Below are positions 8,428 through 17,254 of a stretch of 55,569 nucleotides of DNA, in pieces. The stretch covers positions 1 through 55,569 of the forward strand of contig DISD01000040.1 in NCBI GenBank assembly GCA_002435715.1. The letters are read 5' to 3'. The notes beneath the pieces were generated by a model. It was given only the letters and a program-made list of their open reading frames with translations. It made no database searches and had not been told where the DNA came from. This DNA is from Rhodospirillaceae bacterium UBA6219 (GTDB taxonomy: Bacteria; Pseudomonadota; Alphaproteobacteria; Rhodospirillales; Magnetospirillaceae). Made by a program: the position numbers and the translations under genes. Each line of letters begins with the position of its first letter. The first letter of the stretch is position 1.

Positions 8428-9883
8428 ACCCGCCTTTCGGGCTTTGATGTTTCAGGGCACCGGGTCCGATGTGGGCAAGTCGCTGCTGGTGGCCGGCATC
8501 GCCCGCGCCTTGGTGCGACGTGGCCTGAAGGTGCGCCCGTTCAAGCCCCAAAACATGTCCAACAACGCCGCCGTCACCGCAGATGGCGGTGAAATTGGCC
8601 GGGCTCAGGCGTTGCAGGCCCGGGCGTGTGGGGTGGCGCCCAGCCGTCACATGAACCCGGTGCTGTTGAAGCCGCAATCGGATGTGGGCTCGCAGGTGGT
8701 GGTCCAGGGCCAGGTGCTGACCAATGCCGGGGCGCGCGATTACTACAAGCTGAAACCCAGCCTGATGCCCAAGGTGCTGGAAAGTTTCGCCGAAATCGCC
8801 CAAGGCGTCGATCTGGTGCTGGTGGAAGGGGCGGGCAGCGCCGCCGAAGTCAATTTGCGGGCCGCCGACATCGCCAATATGGGCTTCGCCGAAGCGGCCG
8901 ATCTGCCGGTGGTGTTGGTGGCCGACATCGACCGCGGCGGTGTCATCGCCAGCATCGTCGGCACCTGGAACATCCTGCCGCCATCGGAACGCGCCCGGTT
9001 GAAGGGCTATGTCATCAACAAGTTCCGGGGCGACCCAAGCCTGTTCATCCCGGCCTTGGACATCATCGCCTTCCATACCGGGCTGATATGCCTGGGGGTG
9101 ATCCCGTGGTTCGCCCAGGCCAGCTTGTTGCCGCCGGAAGATTCGGCATCGTTGCGAAATCAAAACAAGCAGGGCGCCATCAAGGTCGTCATACCGCGCC
9201 TGTCCCGTCTGGCCAATTTCGACGATTTCGACCCCTTGGTCGCCGAAGACGATGTCAGCGTCGATTTCGTCGAGCCCGGCCGCGCCCTGCCCGGTGACGC
9301 CGATCTGGTCATTCTGCCCGGCTCCAAGGCCACCATCCCCGATCTGGATTTCCTGAAAGCCCAGGGCTGGGACATCGACATCACCGCCCATTTGCGCCGT
9401 GGCGGCAAGGTGTTGGGTATCTGCGCCGGGTATCAGATGCTGGGGCGATCCGTTTCCGACCCCTTGGGGGTGGAAAGCCCGGAGGGCTCGGTGATCTCTG
9501 GTCTGGGCCTATTGGCGGTGGACACGGTGATGGCCGGCGACAAGGTGTTGCGCTCGGTCAGCGGCAACGACAGCGCCGGTCACGCCGTCCATGGCTATGA
9601 AATGCATATGGGCCGCAGCCAGGGCGAGGATTGCGCTCGTCCGTTCCTGATGCTGGACGGCCACCCCGATGGCGCCATCTCGGCCGATGGTCGGGTGATG
9701 GGGTGTTATCTGCATGGCCTGTTCGCCTCCGACGATTTCCGTTCGGCGCTGTTGGCAGGGTTGCGCCAAGGGCGGCAATCGGATTTGGCTTATGAGGCCC
9801 AAGTGGATCGGGTGTTGGACGAACTGGCCCAGCATTTGGAAAGCCATGTGGACATGGACGCGCTGCTTGGGTTTTTAAAATAG
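8417..9883 (+). CDS. cobQ: Cobyric acid synthase
   Basis: A 488-residue glutamine-dependent amidotransferase that amidates side chains b, d, e and g of adenosylcobyrinic acid a,c-diamide. The N-terminal ATPase opens with FQGTGSDVGKSLLVAG; the C-terminal triad-type glutaminase shows the nucleophile in LGICAGYQMLG and a late His in GCYLHGLF. Translation must start at TTG (8417), with AAGGAG seven bases upstream, overlapping the stop of the preceding gene by 11 bases. That overlap suggests translational coupling. Confidence 0.95.
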   Translation: MANKPAFRALMFQGTGSDVGKSLLVAGIARALVRRGLKVRPFKPQNMSNNAAVTADGGEIGRAQALQARACGVAPSRHMNPVLLKPQSDVGSQVVVQGQVLTNAGARDYYKLKPSLMPKVLESFAEIAQGVDLVLVEGAGSAAEVNLRAADIANMGFAEAADLPVVLVADIDRGGVIASIVGTWNILPPSERARLKGYVINKFRGDPSLFIPALDIIAFHTGLICLGVIPWFAQASLLPPEDSASLRNQNKQGAIKVVIPRLSRLANFDDFDPLVAEDDVSVDFVEPGRALPGDADLVILPGSKATIPDLDFLKAQGWDIDITAHLRRGGKVLGICAGYQMLGRSVSDPLGVESPEGSVISGLGLLAVDTVMAGDKVLRSVSGNDSAGHAVHGYEMHMGRSQGEDCARPFLMLDGHPDGAISADGRVMGCYLHGLFASDDFRSALLAGLRQGRQSDLAYEAQVDRVLDELAQHLESHVDMDALLGFLK

Positions 9884-9949
9884 CCCGTGCCGGGCGGCTC
9901 AAACGCCGCTCGGGCTTGGTGCATGTCCACGCTTCGCGTGAAAATGCAC
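9882..9949. terminator. Two hairpins between convergent cobQ and cobD
   Basis: The first hairpin pairs 9882-9887 with 9911-9916 and has an inner GCGGC/GCCGC stem (9894-9898, 9905-9909). The second pairs GTGCAT (9919-9924) with ATGCAC (9944-9949) around a CACGC-TTC-GCGTG stem. Neither has a real T-run, so their role as terminators is inferred from their place between converging genes. Confidence 0.5.
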
Positions 9950-10956
9950 TAGGCTTGCGCCCACCACACCAGGGTAACCAGACCGGCATTCATCAGGCAG
10001 GCGGCGGAAAACAGGTGTAGCGCCCGGTCGATGTCGGCAAAGGTGGTGCGCGCCCGGCCCTGGCCGATCCATTTCTGGTCCACCACCAGACCGGGATATT
10101 TGCGCGGGCCGCCCAGGGCCAGACCCAGGGCGCCGGCCATGGCGGCCTCGGGCCAGCCGGAATTGGGCGACGGATGATGACGGGCGTCACGGAACATGGT
10201 GATCAGGGCCCGGATGGGATTGCCGCGCGCCGCCACCAGGGCGGCCAGGGTGACGATAAGCCCGGCCAGCCTTGCGGGAATATAATTCAACACGTCGTCC
10301 AACCGCGCCGAGGCCCAGCCGAAGGCCCGGTATTTGTCGTTGCGATAGCCGACCATGGAATCCAGCGTGTTGACGGTCTTGTAGACCAAGATGCCGGGCA
10401 GGCCGAACAACGCGTACCAAAAGGTCGGGGCGACCACCGCGTCGGAAAAGTTTTCCGCCAGCGATTCGATGGCGGCGCGGCTGACGCCATGTTCGTCCAA
10501 ACTGGCGGGATCGCGTCCGACGATACGGGACACCGCGTAACGCCCGGCTTCCAGCCCTTTGTGCTGAAGGGCGCGGGCGACGTCGTCCACATGTTCGAAC
10601 AGGCCACGCTGGGCCAAAAGCGTTGCGGCGAAGAACACCTCGAACAGCCAGGCATGGGGCAACACGCGGGCAACGAAGCTGATCACCGCGCCGATCAAGG
10701 CGGCGCCCGACACCATGATCACCACCAGCACGATGCCGCGCTGCTTACGGGCTTTATCGCCGCGTTCGGGGCGGTTCAGCTTGCGGTCCAGCTTGGCGAT
10801 CAGGCGCCCGATGACCACCACCGGATGGGGGATCAGTCGGAACAGCCATTTCATGTCGCCCATCACCGCATCCAGCGCCAGAGCCAGAAACAGCAGGAAC
10901 AATCCGTCGGGCGCGTGGCCGAATTGGGTGAAGAAAGGCAGCATGGGGCGCACCAT
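9949..10956 (-). CDS. cobD: Adenosylcobinamide-phosphate synthase (CobD/CbiB)
   Basis: A 335-residue integral membrane protein that attaches the aminopropanol arm to adenosylcobyric acid. Hydrophobic segments alternate with conserved stretches such as HPVVVIGRLI, ESLAENFSDAVVAPTFWY and the VGYRNDKYRAFGWASARLDD loop. The start may be the ATG at 10956 or four codons later at 10944; neither has a good ribosome site. It is divergent from cbiX and convergent with cobQ. The catalytic sequence ends at a TAG that forms part of a hairpin. Confidence 0.93.
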   Translation of the reverse strand: MVRPMLPFFTQFGHAPDGLFLLFLALALDAVMGDMKWLFRLIPHPVVVIGRLIAKLDRKLNRPERGDKARKQRGIVLVVIMVSGAALIGAVISFVARVLPHAWLFEVFFAATLLAQRGLFEHVDDVARALQHKGLEAGRYAVSRIVGRDPASLDEHGVSRAAIESLAENFSDAVVAPTFWYALFGLPGILVYKTVNTLDSMVGYRNDKYRAFGWASARLDDVLNYIPARLAGLIVTLAALVAARGNPIRALITMFRDARHHPSPNSGWPEAAMAGALGLALGGPRKYPGLVVDQKWIGQGRARTTFADIDRALHLFSAACLMNAGLVTLVWWAQA

Positions 10957-10973
10957 AGCGAAGTCACGAAACT

Positions 10974-11010
10974 CTTACAAATCGAAGCCGATGCCCCTAT
11001 AGTCCGCCAC
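10974..11010 (+). promoter_or_regulatory. Candidate sigma-70 promoter for the cbiX-cob operon
   Basis: TATAGT (10998-11003, five of six matches to the -10 consensus) lies 17-18 bases after TTACAA/CTTACA (10974-10980). The 14 bases from 10997 to 11010 (CTATAGTCCGCCAC) recur exactly in front of rimP at 48548-48561. This 118-base divergent region is too short for a normal cobalamin riboswitch, and I see no B12 box. Confidence 0.6.
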
Positions 11011-11074
11011 GCCCGGCCGGAGGCATTGACCAGCCGGCATGAAACCATAACGCTCGAAGGCAAGGACCAAGCGA

Positions 11075-12079
11075 ATGACCCAAGAAAAGACCGGCGTGAT
11101 GATCTGCGGCCATGGCAGCCGTGACGTGGAAGCGACGAAGGAATTCGATTCGCTGGCCCGTCATCTGCGCCAGCGCCTGCCCCAATACGCGGTCGAATCG
11201 GGCTATCTGGAATTCGCCCGGCCCATCATCAAGCAGGGACTGGACGCGCTGAAGGAGCAAGGGGTCAAACACGTCCTGGCGGTGCCGGGGATGTTGTTCG
11301 CCGCCGGCCACGTCAAGAACGACCTGCCGTGGGAAATCAATTCCTGGGCGTCGGAAAATCCCGACATCACGGTGGAATTCGGCCGTGAATTGGCCATCGA
11401 TCCCAAGATGCTGGCCGCCGCCCGGGCCCGGGTCGAGGAAGCCATCGCCGCCGCGCCGGGCGATATCGAGCGCAAGGATACCCTGCTGCTGGTGGTCGGG
11501 CGCGGCACCAACGACCCCGACGCCAATTCCAACGTGTCCAAGGTGGCGCGCATGCTGTGGGAAGGCATGGGATTCGGCTGGGCCGAAGTGGCGTTTTCCG
11601 GTGTCGCCTATCCGCTGGTCAACCAAGCCTTGGAACGGGTGGTGCGCCTGGGCTATGCGCGGATCATCGTCTTCCCGTATTTCCTGTTCACCGGCATCTT
11701 GGTCAAGCGCATCTATGAATGGGCCGATCAGGCCCAGGCCGCCAATCCGCAGGTGCAGATCGTCAACGCGCCCTATCTGAACGACCACCCGCTGGTCATC
11801 GACAGCTTCGTCGAGCGGGTGGAAGAAATCCTGAAGGGCGAAACCCACATGAACTGCACTTTGTGCAAATACCGCGAACAGGTGGTGGGTTACGAAGCCC
11901 AGGTGGGCGCTGTTCAGGCCGGCCATCATCACCACGTGCGCGGCATCGGCACCGACGAAGACCATGGTCACGATCATCACCACGATCATGGGCACGGCCA
12001 TCACCATCATCATGGCCACCATCACCACGATCATGACCATGGGCATGATCACGACCATGGGCACAAGCACGATCACTGA
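11075..12079 (+). CDS. cbiX: CbiX-type sirohydrochlorin cobaltochelatase with His-rich tail
   Basis: A 334-residue long-form CbiX, which inserts Co2+ into sirohydrochlorin (early cobalt insertion). Two chelatase half-domains are visible: the first begins VMICGHGSRDVEA, with the metal/catalytic His in CGHGSR and another in AGHVKND; the second begins LLLVVGRGTNDPD. A C-terminal MNCTLCKYRE segment offers two Cys, which in related proteins belong to an Fe-S site. The last 50 or so residues form a tail with about 28 His interspersed with Asp and Gly, a probable cobalt store or sensor. AAGGA lies nine bases upstream. It heads the main cob operon. Confidence 0.92.
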   Translation: MTQEKTGVMICGHGSRDVEATKEFDSLARHLRQRLPQYAVESGYLEFARPIIKQGLDALKEQGVKHVLAVPGMLFAAGHVKNDLPWEINSWASENPDITVEFGRELAIDPKMLAAARARVEEAIAAAPGDIERKDTLLLVVGRGTNDPDANSNVSKVARMLWEGMGFGWAEVAFSGVAYPLVNQALERVVRLGYARIIVFPYFLFTGILVKRIYEWADQAQAANPQVQIVNAPYLNDHPLVIDSFVERVEEILKGETHMNCTLCKYREQVVGYEAQVGAVQAGHHHHVRGIGTDEDHGHDHHHDHGHGHHHHHGHHHHDHDHGHDHDHGHKHDH

Positions 12080-12088
12080 GGTCCGCTG

Positions 12089-13603
12089 ATGCTGAGCCAA
12101 GGTCCGGTCTTTGACGCCTATGTGCTGGTGGATTGGAGCGCCGAATCGCGCCCCAAGAGCGGGGCTGACAGCATTTGGGTGGCGATCTATGATCGTGATG
12201 GTGGCGAAACAATCCATAATCCGCCGACCCGTGACCAAGCCATGGCGCTGTTGGCCGACCTCTTGTCGGATTTGTCGTCACGCGGCCGCCATGTCTTGGT
12301 CGGGTTCGACTTCGCCTTGGGCCTGCCGCGCGGCGCCATGGCGCGGTTGGGCTGCAAGGATTGGCGGTCTTTGTGGCGGCGCCTGCGGTCGTTGGTGGGG
12401 GATGGCGCCGACAATAGCAATGGCCGTTTTGCCGCGGCGTCGCAGATGAACCAGCAGCTCAGCGGCGGGGCCGGGCCGTTCTGGGGCTGTCCGTCCAATG
12501 CCGCCGGACCGCATCTGACCGAGAAAAAGGCGGATTTCGCCGGATTGCCGGAACGCCGTCTGGCTGAAACCCGCCTGCCCAAGACCAAATCGGTGTGGCA
12601 ATTGGCCTATAACGGCGCGGTGGGCAGCCAATCGCTGTTGGGCATGGCGCGGCTGGACGAATTGCGTTTTCACCCCTGGCTGGCCGAGTTGACCCGAGTG
12701 TGGCCGTTGGAAACCGGCTTGAAGCCTTTGGCCAAGGATTCTGACTGGCGGGTGATTTTGGCGGAAGTCTATCCGTCCATGTTGGCGGTGCAGCCGGGTC
12801 CGGACGAGGTCAAGGACCGGGCGCAGGTCGTGGCCTTGGCCCGGCATTTCGCCCAAATGGACAGCGATGGCCGGTTGGCGGCGCAATTCGCCGGCGACCA
12901 AAATCTCAGCGCCGCAGAACGTTTGATTGTCGAAACGGAAGAGGGGTGGATCTTGGGGGCCGGAAATCCACAGAAAATCGACATTCATGACTGGATCAAG
13001 GACCCGGATCAGATTTACCGCAATTCCTTCGCCACCATCGGTGCCGAGGTGGATCTGGACTCGGTACCCGCCGACATGCGTGATGTGATGGTCCGTGTCA
13101 TCCATGCCTGCGGCATGACCGACATCGCCGCCGATTTGTCCTATTCCGACGGTGCCGCCGCCGCTGGGGCGGCGGCTTTGGCCCGTGGCGCCCCCATTCT
13201 GGTGGACGCCGAAATGGTGTCGCACGGCATCATCCGCCGCCGTTTGCCCAAGAATAATCAGGTTCTGTGCACCCTGAACGACCCGGCGGTGCCCGGCACC
13301 GCCAAGGCCTTGGGCACCACGCGGTCGGCCATGGCGGTGGATTTGTGGCTGCCCCATCTGGACGGCGCCGTGGTCGCCATCGGCAATGCGCCCACGGCAC
13401 TTTTCCGCCTGCTGGAATTGATGGAACAAGGCGCGCCGCGCCCCGCCGTTATTCTGGGCTTTCCCGTCGGTTTCGTCGGCGCCGCCGAAAGCAAGGAGGC
13501 GCTGATCCAATCGGGTCTGCCCTTCATCGCCCTGCGTGGTCGGCGCGGCGGCTCGGCCATGGCGGCGGCGGCGGTCAACGCGCTTTCCGGGGGGCTGTCA
13601 TGA
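12089..13603 (+). CDS. cobH: Fusion: DUF429-like N-domain + precorrin-8X methylmutase (CobH)
   Basis: A 504-residue two-domain protein. Residues about 300-504 are a full CobH/CbiC, which migrates the C11 methyl group to C12; the conserved RVIHACGMTDIAADL carries the catalytic His, followed by ILVDAEMVSHGI. Residues 1-295 are a separate domain: YVLVDWSAESRPKSGADSIW (D15), VGFDFALGLPRG (D74), and conserved SNGRFAAASQMN, GPFWGCPSN and ILAEVYPSML. This pattern resembles DUF429-like proteins with an RNase H-type fold, which occur as separate genes in other alphaproteobacteria; its role is unknown. GAGG precedes the ATG. The stop overlaps the cobL start (ATGA). Confidence 0.88.
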   Translation: MLSQGPVFDAYVLVDWSAESRPKSGADSIWVAIYDRDGGETIHNPPTRDQAMALLADLLSDLSSRGRHVLVGFDFALGLPRGAMARLGCKDWRSLWRRLRSLVGDGADNSNGRFAAASQMNQQLSGGAGPFWGCPSNAAGPHLTEKKADFAGLPERRLAETRLPKTKSVWQLAYNGAVGSQSLLGMARLDELRFHPWLAELTRVWPLETGLKPLAKDSDWRVILAEVYPSMLAVQPGPDEVKDRAQVVALARHFAQMDSDGRLAAQFAGDQNLSAAERLIVETEEGWILGAGNPQKIDIHDWIKDPDQIYRNSFATIGAEVDLDSVPADMRDVMVRVIHACGMTDIAADLSYSDGAAAAGAAALARGAPILVDAEMVSHGIIRRRLPKNNQVLCTLNDPAVPGTAKALGTTRSAMAVDLWLPHLDGAVVAIGNAPTALFRLLELMEQGAPRPAVILGFPVGFVGAAESKEALIQSGLPFIALRGRRGGSAMAAAAVNALSGGLS

Positions 13604-14787
13604 GTGTCTGGCTGAAAGTCGTCGGCATCGGTGATGATGGGCTGGCCGGCATCAGCCCCGCCGCCCGTGCCCTGATCGAGGGCGCCGAAATCCTGGTGGG
13701 CGGCGAACGTCACCTTGCCCTGGTGGACCATGCCGACAAACGGGTGTGGCCGTCGCCGTTCTCGCAATCCCAAGCCATGCTGAATTCGTTGCGGGGGCGC
13801 AATGTGGTCGTGCTGGCCTCGGGCGATCCCATGTATTTCGGCATCGGCGCCACTTTGGCCCGCTGGTTCGATCCGGCCGAGATGCTGGTGGTGCCCCATG
13901 CCGGGGCGTTTTCCCTGGCCGCTGCCGCTTTGGGCTGGGCGTTGCAGGATTGCCTGTGCCTGACCGTGCATGGCCGCCCCGTCGAGGCGTTGCACCTGCA
14001 TCTGGCACCGGGGCGCAAGCTGTTGGTGCTGTCGGAAGACGGTCAAAGCCCGGCGGCGGTGGCACGTTTGTTGGAAAAGGCCGGTTTCGGTCCGTCCGAG
14101 ATGGTGGTGCTGGAACATCTGGGGGGGCCGAAACACAATATCCGTCGCGCCACGTCCCAAACTTGGGTGGGGGAAAGTGCCGATCTGAACGTCATCGCCA
14201 TCGCATGCGTGGCGGAAAAGGGCGCCAAGCTGTTTTCGGCCCTGGGCGGCCTGCCCGATGATGCCTTCGACCATGACGGCCAATTGACCAAGCGGGAAAT
14301 CCGCGCCGTCACCTTGTCCTCTTTGGCGCCGCTGCCCAGTCAGATGTTGTGGGACGTGGGCGCCGGCTGCGGTTCGCTGGCCATCGAATGGATGCGGGCC
14401 GGCGGTCTGGCCGTCGCTATCGAATCCCATGCACGGCGCGCGGCCTCCATCGCCGTCAACGCCGCCCGTCTGGGGGTTCCCGGTCTTCAGGTGATCCAGG
14501 GTCATGCCCCCGATTCCCTGCCCTATTCCGACCCTGACGCGGTGTTTGTCGGCGGTGGTGTCTCGGCCCCGGGCTTGCTGGATGCCTGTTGGGCGGCACT
14601 GAAGCCGGGCGGCAAGCTGGTGGCCAATGCGGTGACGGCGGAAGGCGAGGCGGCGTTGCAGGTTTTCCACGCCCGTCACGGGGGCGAAATGATCCGCCTG
14701 TCGGTGTCGCGTCTGGCCCCGGTGGGCGGTTTCCACACTTGGCACCCGGCCATGCCGGTGACCCAATATAAAGGGGTCAAGGCATGA
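13600..14787 (+). CDS. cobL: Precorrin-6Y C5,15-methyltransferase (decarboxylating), CbiE-CbiT type
   Basis: A 395-residue bifunctional enzyme that methylates C5 and C15 of the corrin ring and decarboxylates the C12 acetate. The N-terminal CbiE half (VVGIGDDGL..., ASGDPMYFGIGATLA) is a tetrapyrrole methylase. The C-terminal CbiT half is a class I SAM methyltransferase, with LWDVGAGCGSLAIEWMR binding SAM. The true start is the ATG at 13600 that overlaps the cobH stop by four bases, although the frame is open further upstream. The stop overlaps cobI in the same way. Confidence 0.95.
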   Translation: MSVWLKVVGIGDDGLAGISPAARALIEGAEILVGGERHLALVDHADKRVWPSPFSQSQAMLNSLRGRNVVVLASGDPMYFGIGATLARWFDPAEMLVVPHAGAFSLAAAALGWALQDCLCLTVHGRPVEALHLHLAPGRKLLVLSEDGQSPAAVARLLEKAGFGPSEMVVLEHLGGPKHNIRRATSQTWVGESADLNVIAIACVAEKGAKLFSALGGLPDDAFDHDGQLTKREIRAVTLSSLAPLPSQMLWDVGAGCGSLAIEWMRAGGLAVAIESHARRAASIAVNAARLGVPGLQVIQGHAPDSLPYSDPDAVFVGGGVSAPGLLDACWAALKPGGKLVANAVTAEGEAALQVFHARHGGEMIRLSVSRLAPVGGFHTWHPAMPVTQYKGVKA

Positions 14788-15464
14788 GCGGCACCTTGTG
14801 GGGCATCGGTATCGGCCCCGGCGATCCGGAATTGCTGACCGCCAAAGCCATCCGCCTGCTGGGTGAGCTGCCGGTGCTGGCTTGGCCGGCGCCACTGGAA
14901 GGCGACGGCATGGCGCGCTCTATCGCCGCCGCTTACGTGCCGGTGGGCAAGGTGGAAATCCCCATCCGCCTGTCCTTCCGCCCGGAACGCGACGACACCG
15001 ACGAAGCCTATGACAAGGCCGCACAAACCATTGCCGAACATCTGGACGCGGGGCGCGATGTGGGCGTGTTGTGCGAAGGCGACCCGCTGTTTTTCGGATC
15101 GTTCATTTATGTGATGACCCGGCTGCAGGGGCGCTTTGCGGTTCAGGTGGTGCCCGGCGTATCCTCGCCCATGGCCGCCGCCGCCATGGCTTTGCGGCCG
15201 TTATCGGTGTTGGACGACGCGGTGGCCATCATTCCGGCGACCCGATCCGACGACATGATCCGCGCCCTGCTGGAACCGGCGGAAGCCGCGGTGATCATGA
15301 AGGTGGGGCGTCATCTGCCGCGCTTGAAGGGGTTGCTGGCCGACATGGGCTTGCTGGCCAATGCGGTGGCGGTGGAACGTGCGACGCTGCCCGACCAGCG
15401 GGTCATGGCCTTGGCCGAGGCTGAAACCCTGTCTTATTTCTCTGTCATCCTGGTGCATCCATGA
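14784..15464 (+). CDS. cobI: Precorrin-2 C20-methyltransferase
   Basis: A 226-residue SAM-dependent methylase that makes precorrin-3A (or the cobalt form) from precorrin-2. The opening GIGIGPGDPELLTAKAIRLL and the LCEGDPLFFGSFIY segment are diagnostic of CobI/CbiL. The PGVSSPMAAAAM segment forms the methylase core. It overlaps both neighbours by four bases (ATGA), so the cobH-cobL-cobI-cbiG/cobJ run is translationally coupled. Confidence 0.95.
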   Translation: MSGTLWGIGIGPGDPELLTAKAIRLLGELPVLAWPAPLEGDGMARSIAAAYVPVGKVEIPIRLSFRPERDDTDEAYDKAAQTIAEHLDAGRDVGVLCEGDPLFFGSFIYVMTRLQGRFAVQVVPGVSSPMAAAAMALRPLSVLDDAVAIIPATRSDDMIRALLEPAEAAVIMKVGRHLPRLKGLLADMGLLANAVAVERATLPDQRVMALAEAETLSYFSVILVHP

Positions 15465-17245
15465 TCGCTGTCCTTTGTGTCACCCCCGCCGCTTTGTCCG
15501 TTGCCCGCAAGGTGGTGGCCGCTTTGCCCGGCGCCCAATTGCACGGCTTGGCCGAACGCATCGACGGCGCCGACGTTTTGTTCACCGACACCAAAGCCCA
15601 TGTGGCCGAGCTGTTCAAAGCCGGGACCGGTATTATCGGCGTTTGCGCCGCCGGCATCCTGATCCGCGCCATCGGCCCGCATCTGGTCGACAAGCAGGCC
15701 GAGCCGCCGGTTGTGGCGGTGGCGCCCGACGGGTCCAGCGCCGTGCCGTTGTTGGGCGGTCATCACGGCGCCAACGAACTGGCGCGGAAACTGGCGGAAA
15801 TCCTGGGCGGTCATGCCGCCATCACCACTGCCGGCGATCTGAAGCTGGGCGTGGCCCTGGACGAGCCACCGCCGGGCTGGCACGTGGCCAACCCGGCCGC
15901 CGCCAAGCCGGTGGCCGCCGCTTTGCTGGCTGGCGAGCCGGTGCGTCTGGAAGTGGAAGCCGGCGATGCCGGTTGGCTGGCCCATCTGCCCTTCGTCCCC
16001 GACGCCGAACCGGCGGTGCGGGTCACCGACCATGCGGTGATGGCGGAAGACCAGGAATTGTTGCTGAACCCGCCGGTTCTGGCCCTGGGTGTGGGCTGCG
16101 AACGCGATTGCGACCCCGCCGAACTGGCTGCTTTGGTCAATGACGTGTTGGAAGCCGATTCCCTGGCACCGGGTGCCATCGCCTGTGTCGCCTCGGTGGA
16201 TCTGAAGATCGACGAACGCGCCGTGTTGGAATTGGCGAAAAATCTGGGCGTGCCGGCGCGTTTCTTCACCGCAGCCCGCCTGAACGACGAAGCCCCGCGT
16301 CTGAAAAATCCTTCCGATATCGTATTGAAGGAAATCGGCTGCCCCGGCGTCGCCGAAGGGGCCGCTTTGGCCGCTGCTGGCGCCGATGCCGAATTGGTGG
16401 TGGCCAAGACCAAAAGCAAGCGCGCCACTGTCGCCATCGCCCGGGCGCCGCATGCCATAGACGCGCAGTCGGTGGGCCGCGCCCCGGGTAAGCTCTACGT
16501 GGTCGGCATCGGCCCCGGCACCGCCCAGATGCGCAGCCCGGCGGCCAGTGCCGCCATCGCCGCGTCCAGTGATCTGGTGGGATATGGCCTTTATCTGGAC
16601 CTGCTGGGATCGGCGGCCGAGGGCAAGACCCGGCACCAAAGCGATCTGGGCGCCGAGGCCGATCGTGCCCGCATGGCGCTGGATCTGGCCGGTCAGGGCA
16701 AGGATGTGGCTTTGGTCTGTTCCGGTGATGCCGGTATCTACGCCCTGGCCACCTTGGTGTTCGAACTGATCGAACGCGAAGCCAATCCGGCATGGCGCGG
16801 CACCGAGATCATGGTGGTGCCCGGCGTTTCCGCCCTTCAGGCCGCCGCCGCCCGGGCCGGCGCCCCGGTGAACCATGATTTCTGCACCATCTCGCTGTCC
16901 GATCTGCTGACCCCTTGGGAAAGCATCGAAAAGCGCCTGCAAGCGGCGGCGGCGGCGGATTTCGTCGTCTGTTTCTATAATCCGGTGTCGAAACGACGCC
17001 GCGACCAGCTGACCCGGGCCCGCGATATCTTGTTGACCGGCCGTCCGCCGGAAACCCCGGTGATCCTGGCCCGGCAATTGGGCCGCCCGGAAGAAAGCGT
17101 GCGCTTCGTCACCTTGGGTGAATTGCAGGCCGACGATGCCGATATGTTGACCATGGTGGTGGTGGGCTCTAGCGAAAGCCGCCGCATCACCTTTGGCGGC
17201 CGCGACTGGGTCTATACCCCGCGTGGCTATGCCAAGAAGCTGTAA
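15461..17245 (+). CDS. cobJ: CbiG-CobJ fusion: cobalt-precorrin-5A hydrolase and precorrin-3B C17-methyltransferase
   Basis: A 594-residue fusion. Residues about 1-335 are CbiG, with the N-domain GIIGVCAAGILIRAIGP and GGHHGANELA segments, and a C-domain LALGVGCERDCDPAELAAL; CbiG opens the ring and releases acetaldehyde in the cobalt-early route. Residues about 342-594 are the CobJ/CbiH methylase (LYVVGIGPGTAQMRSPAA, CSGDAGIYALA, FYNPVSKRR). The same pairing is known in other bacteria. The presence of CbiG with CbiX argues for early cobalt insertion. Confidence 0.93.
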   Translation: MIAVLCVTPAALSVARKVVAALPGAQLHGLAERIDGADVLFTDTKAHVAELFKAGTGIIGVCAAGILIRAIGPHLVDKQAEPPVVAVAPDGSSAVPLLGGHHGANELARKLAEILGGHAAITTAGDLKLGVALDEPPPGWHVANPAAAKPVAAALLAGEPVRLEVEAGDAGWLAHLPFVPDAEPAVRVTDHAVMAEDQELLLNPPVLALGVGCERDCDPAELAALVNDVLEADSLAPGAIACVASVDLKIDERAVLELAKNLGVPARFFTAARLNDEAPRLKNPSDIVLKEIGCPGVAEGAALAAAGADAELVVAKTKSKRATVAIARAPHAIDAQSVGRAPGKLYVVGIGPGTAQMRSPAASAAIAASSDLVGYGLYLDLLGSAAEGKTRHQSDLGAEADRARMALDLAGQGKDVALVCSGDAGIYALATLVFELIEREANPAWRGTEIMVVPGVSALQAAAARAGAPVNHDFCTISLSDLLTPWESIEKRLQAAAAADFVVCFYNPVSKRRRDQLTRARDILLTGRPPETPVILARQLGRPEESVRFVTLGELQADDADMLTMVVVGSSESRRITFGGRDWVYTPRGYAKKL

Positions 17246-17254
17246 GGAAAGATC

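Noticed and set aside
10957..11074. Possible cobalamin riboswitch upstream of cbiX
   Set aside because: The gap is only 118 bases and shows no B12 box or the expected helices.
11935..12079. Tandem CAC/CAT-rich stretch as a DNA repeat or CRISPR-like element
   Set aside because: It is coding sequence for the His-rich tail of CbiX, irregular in period and without spacers.
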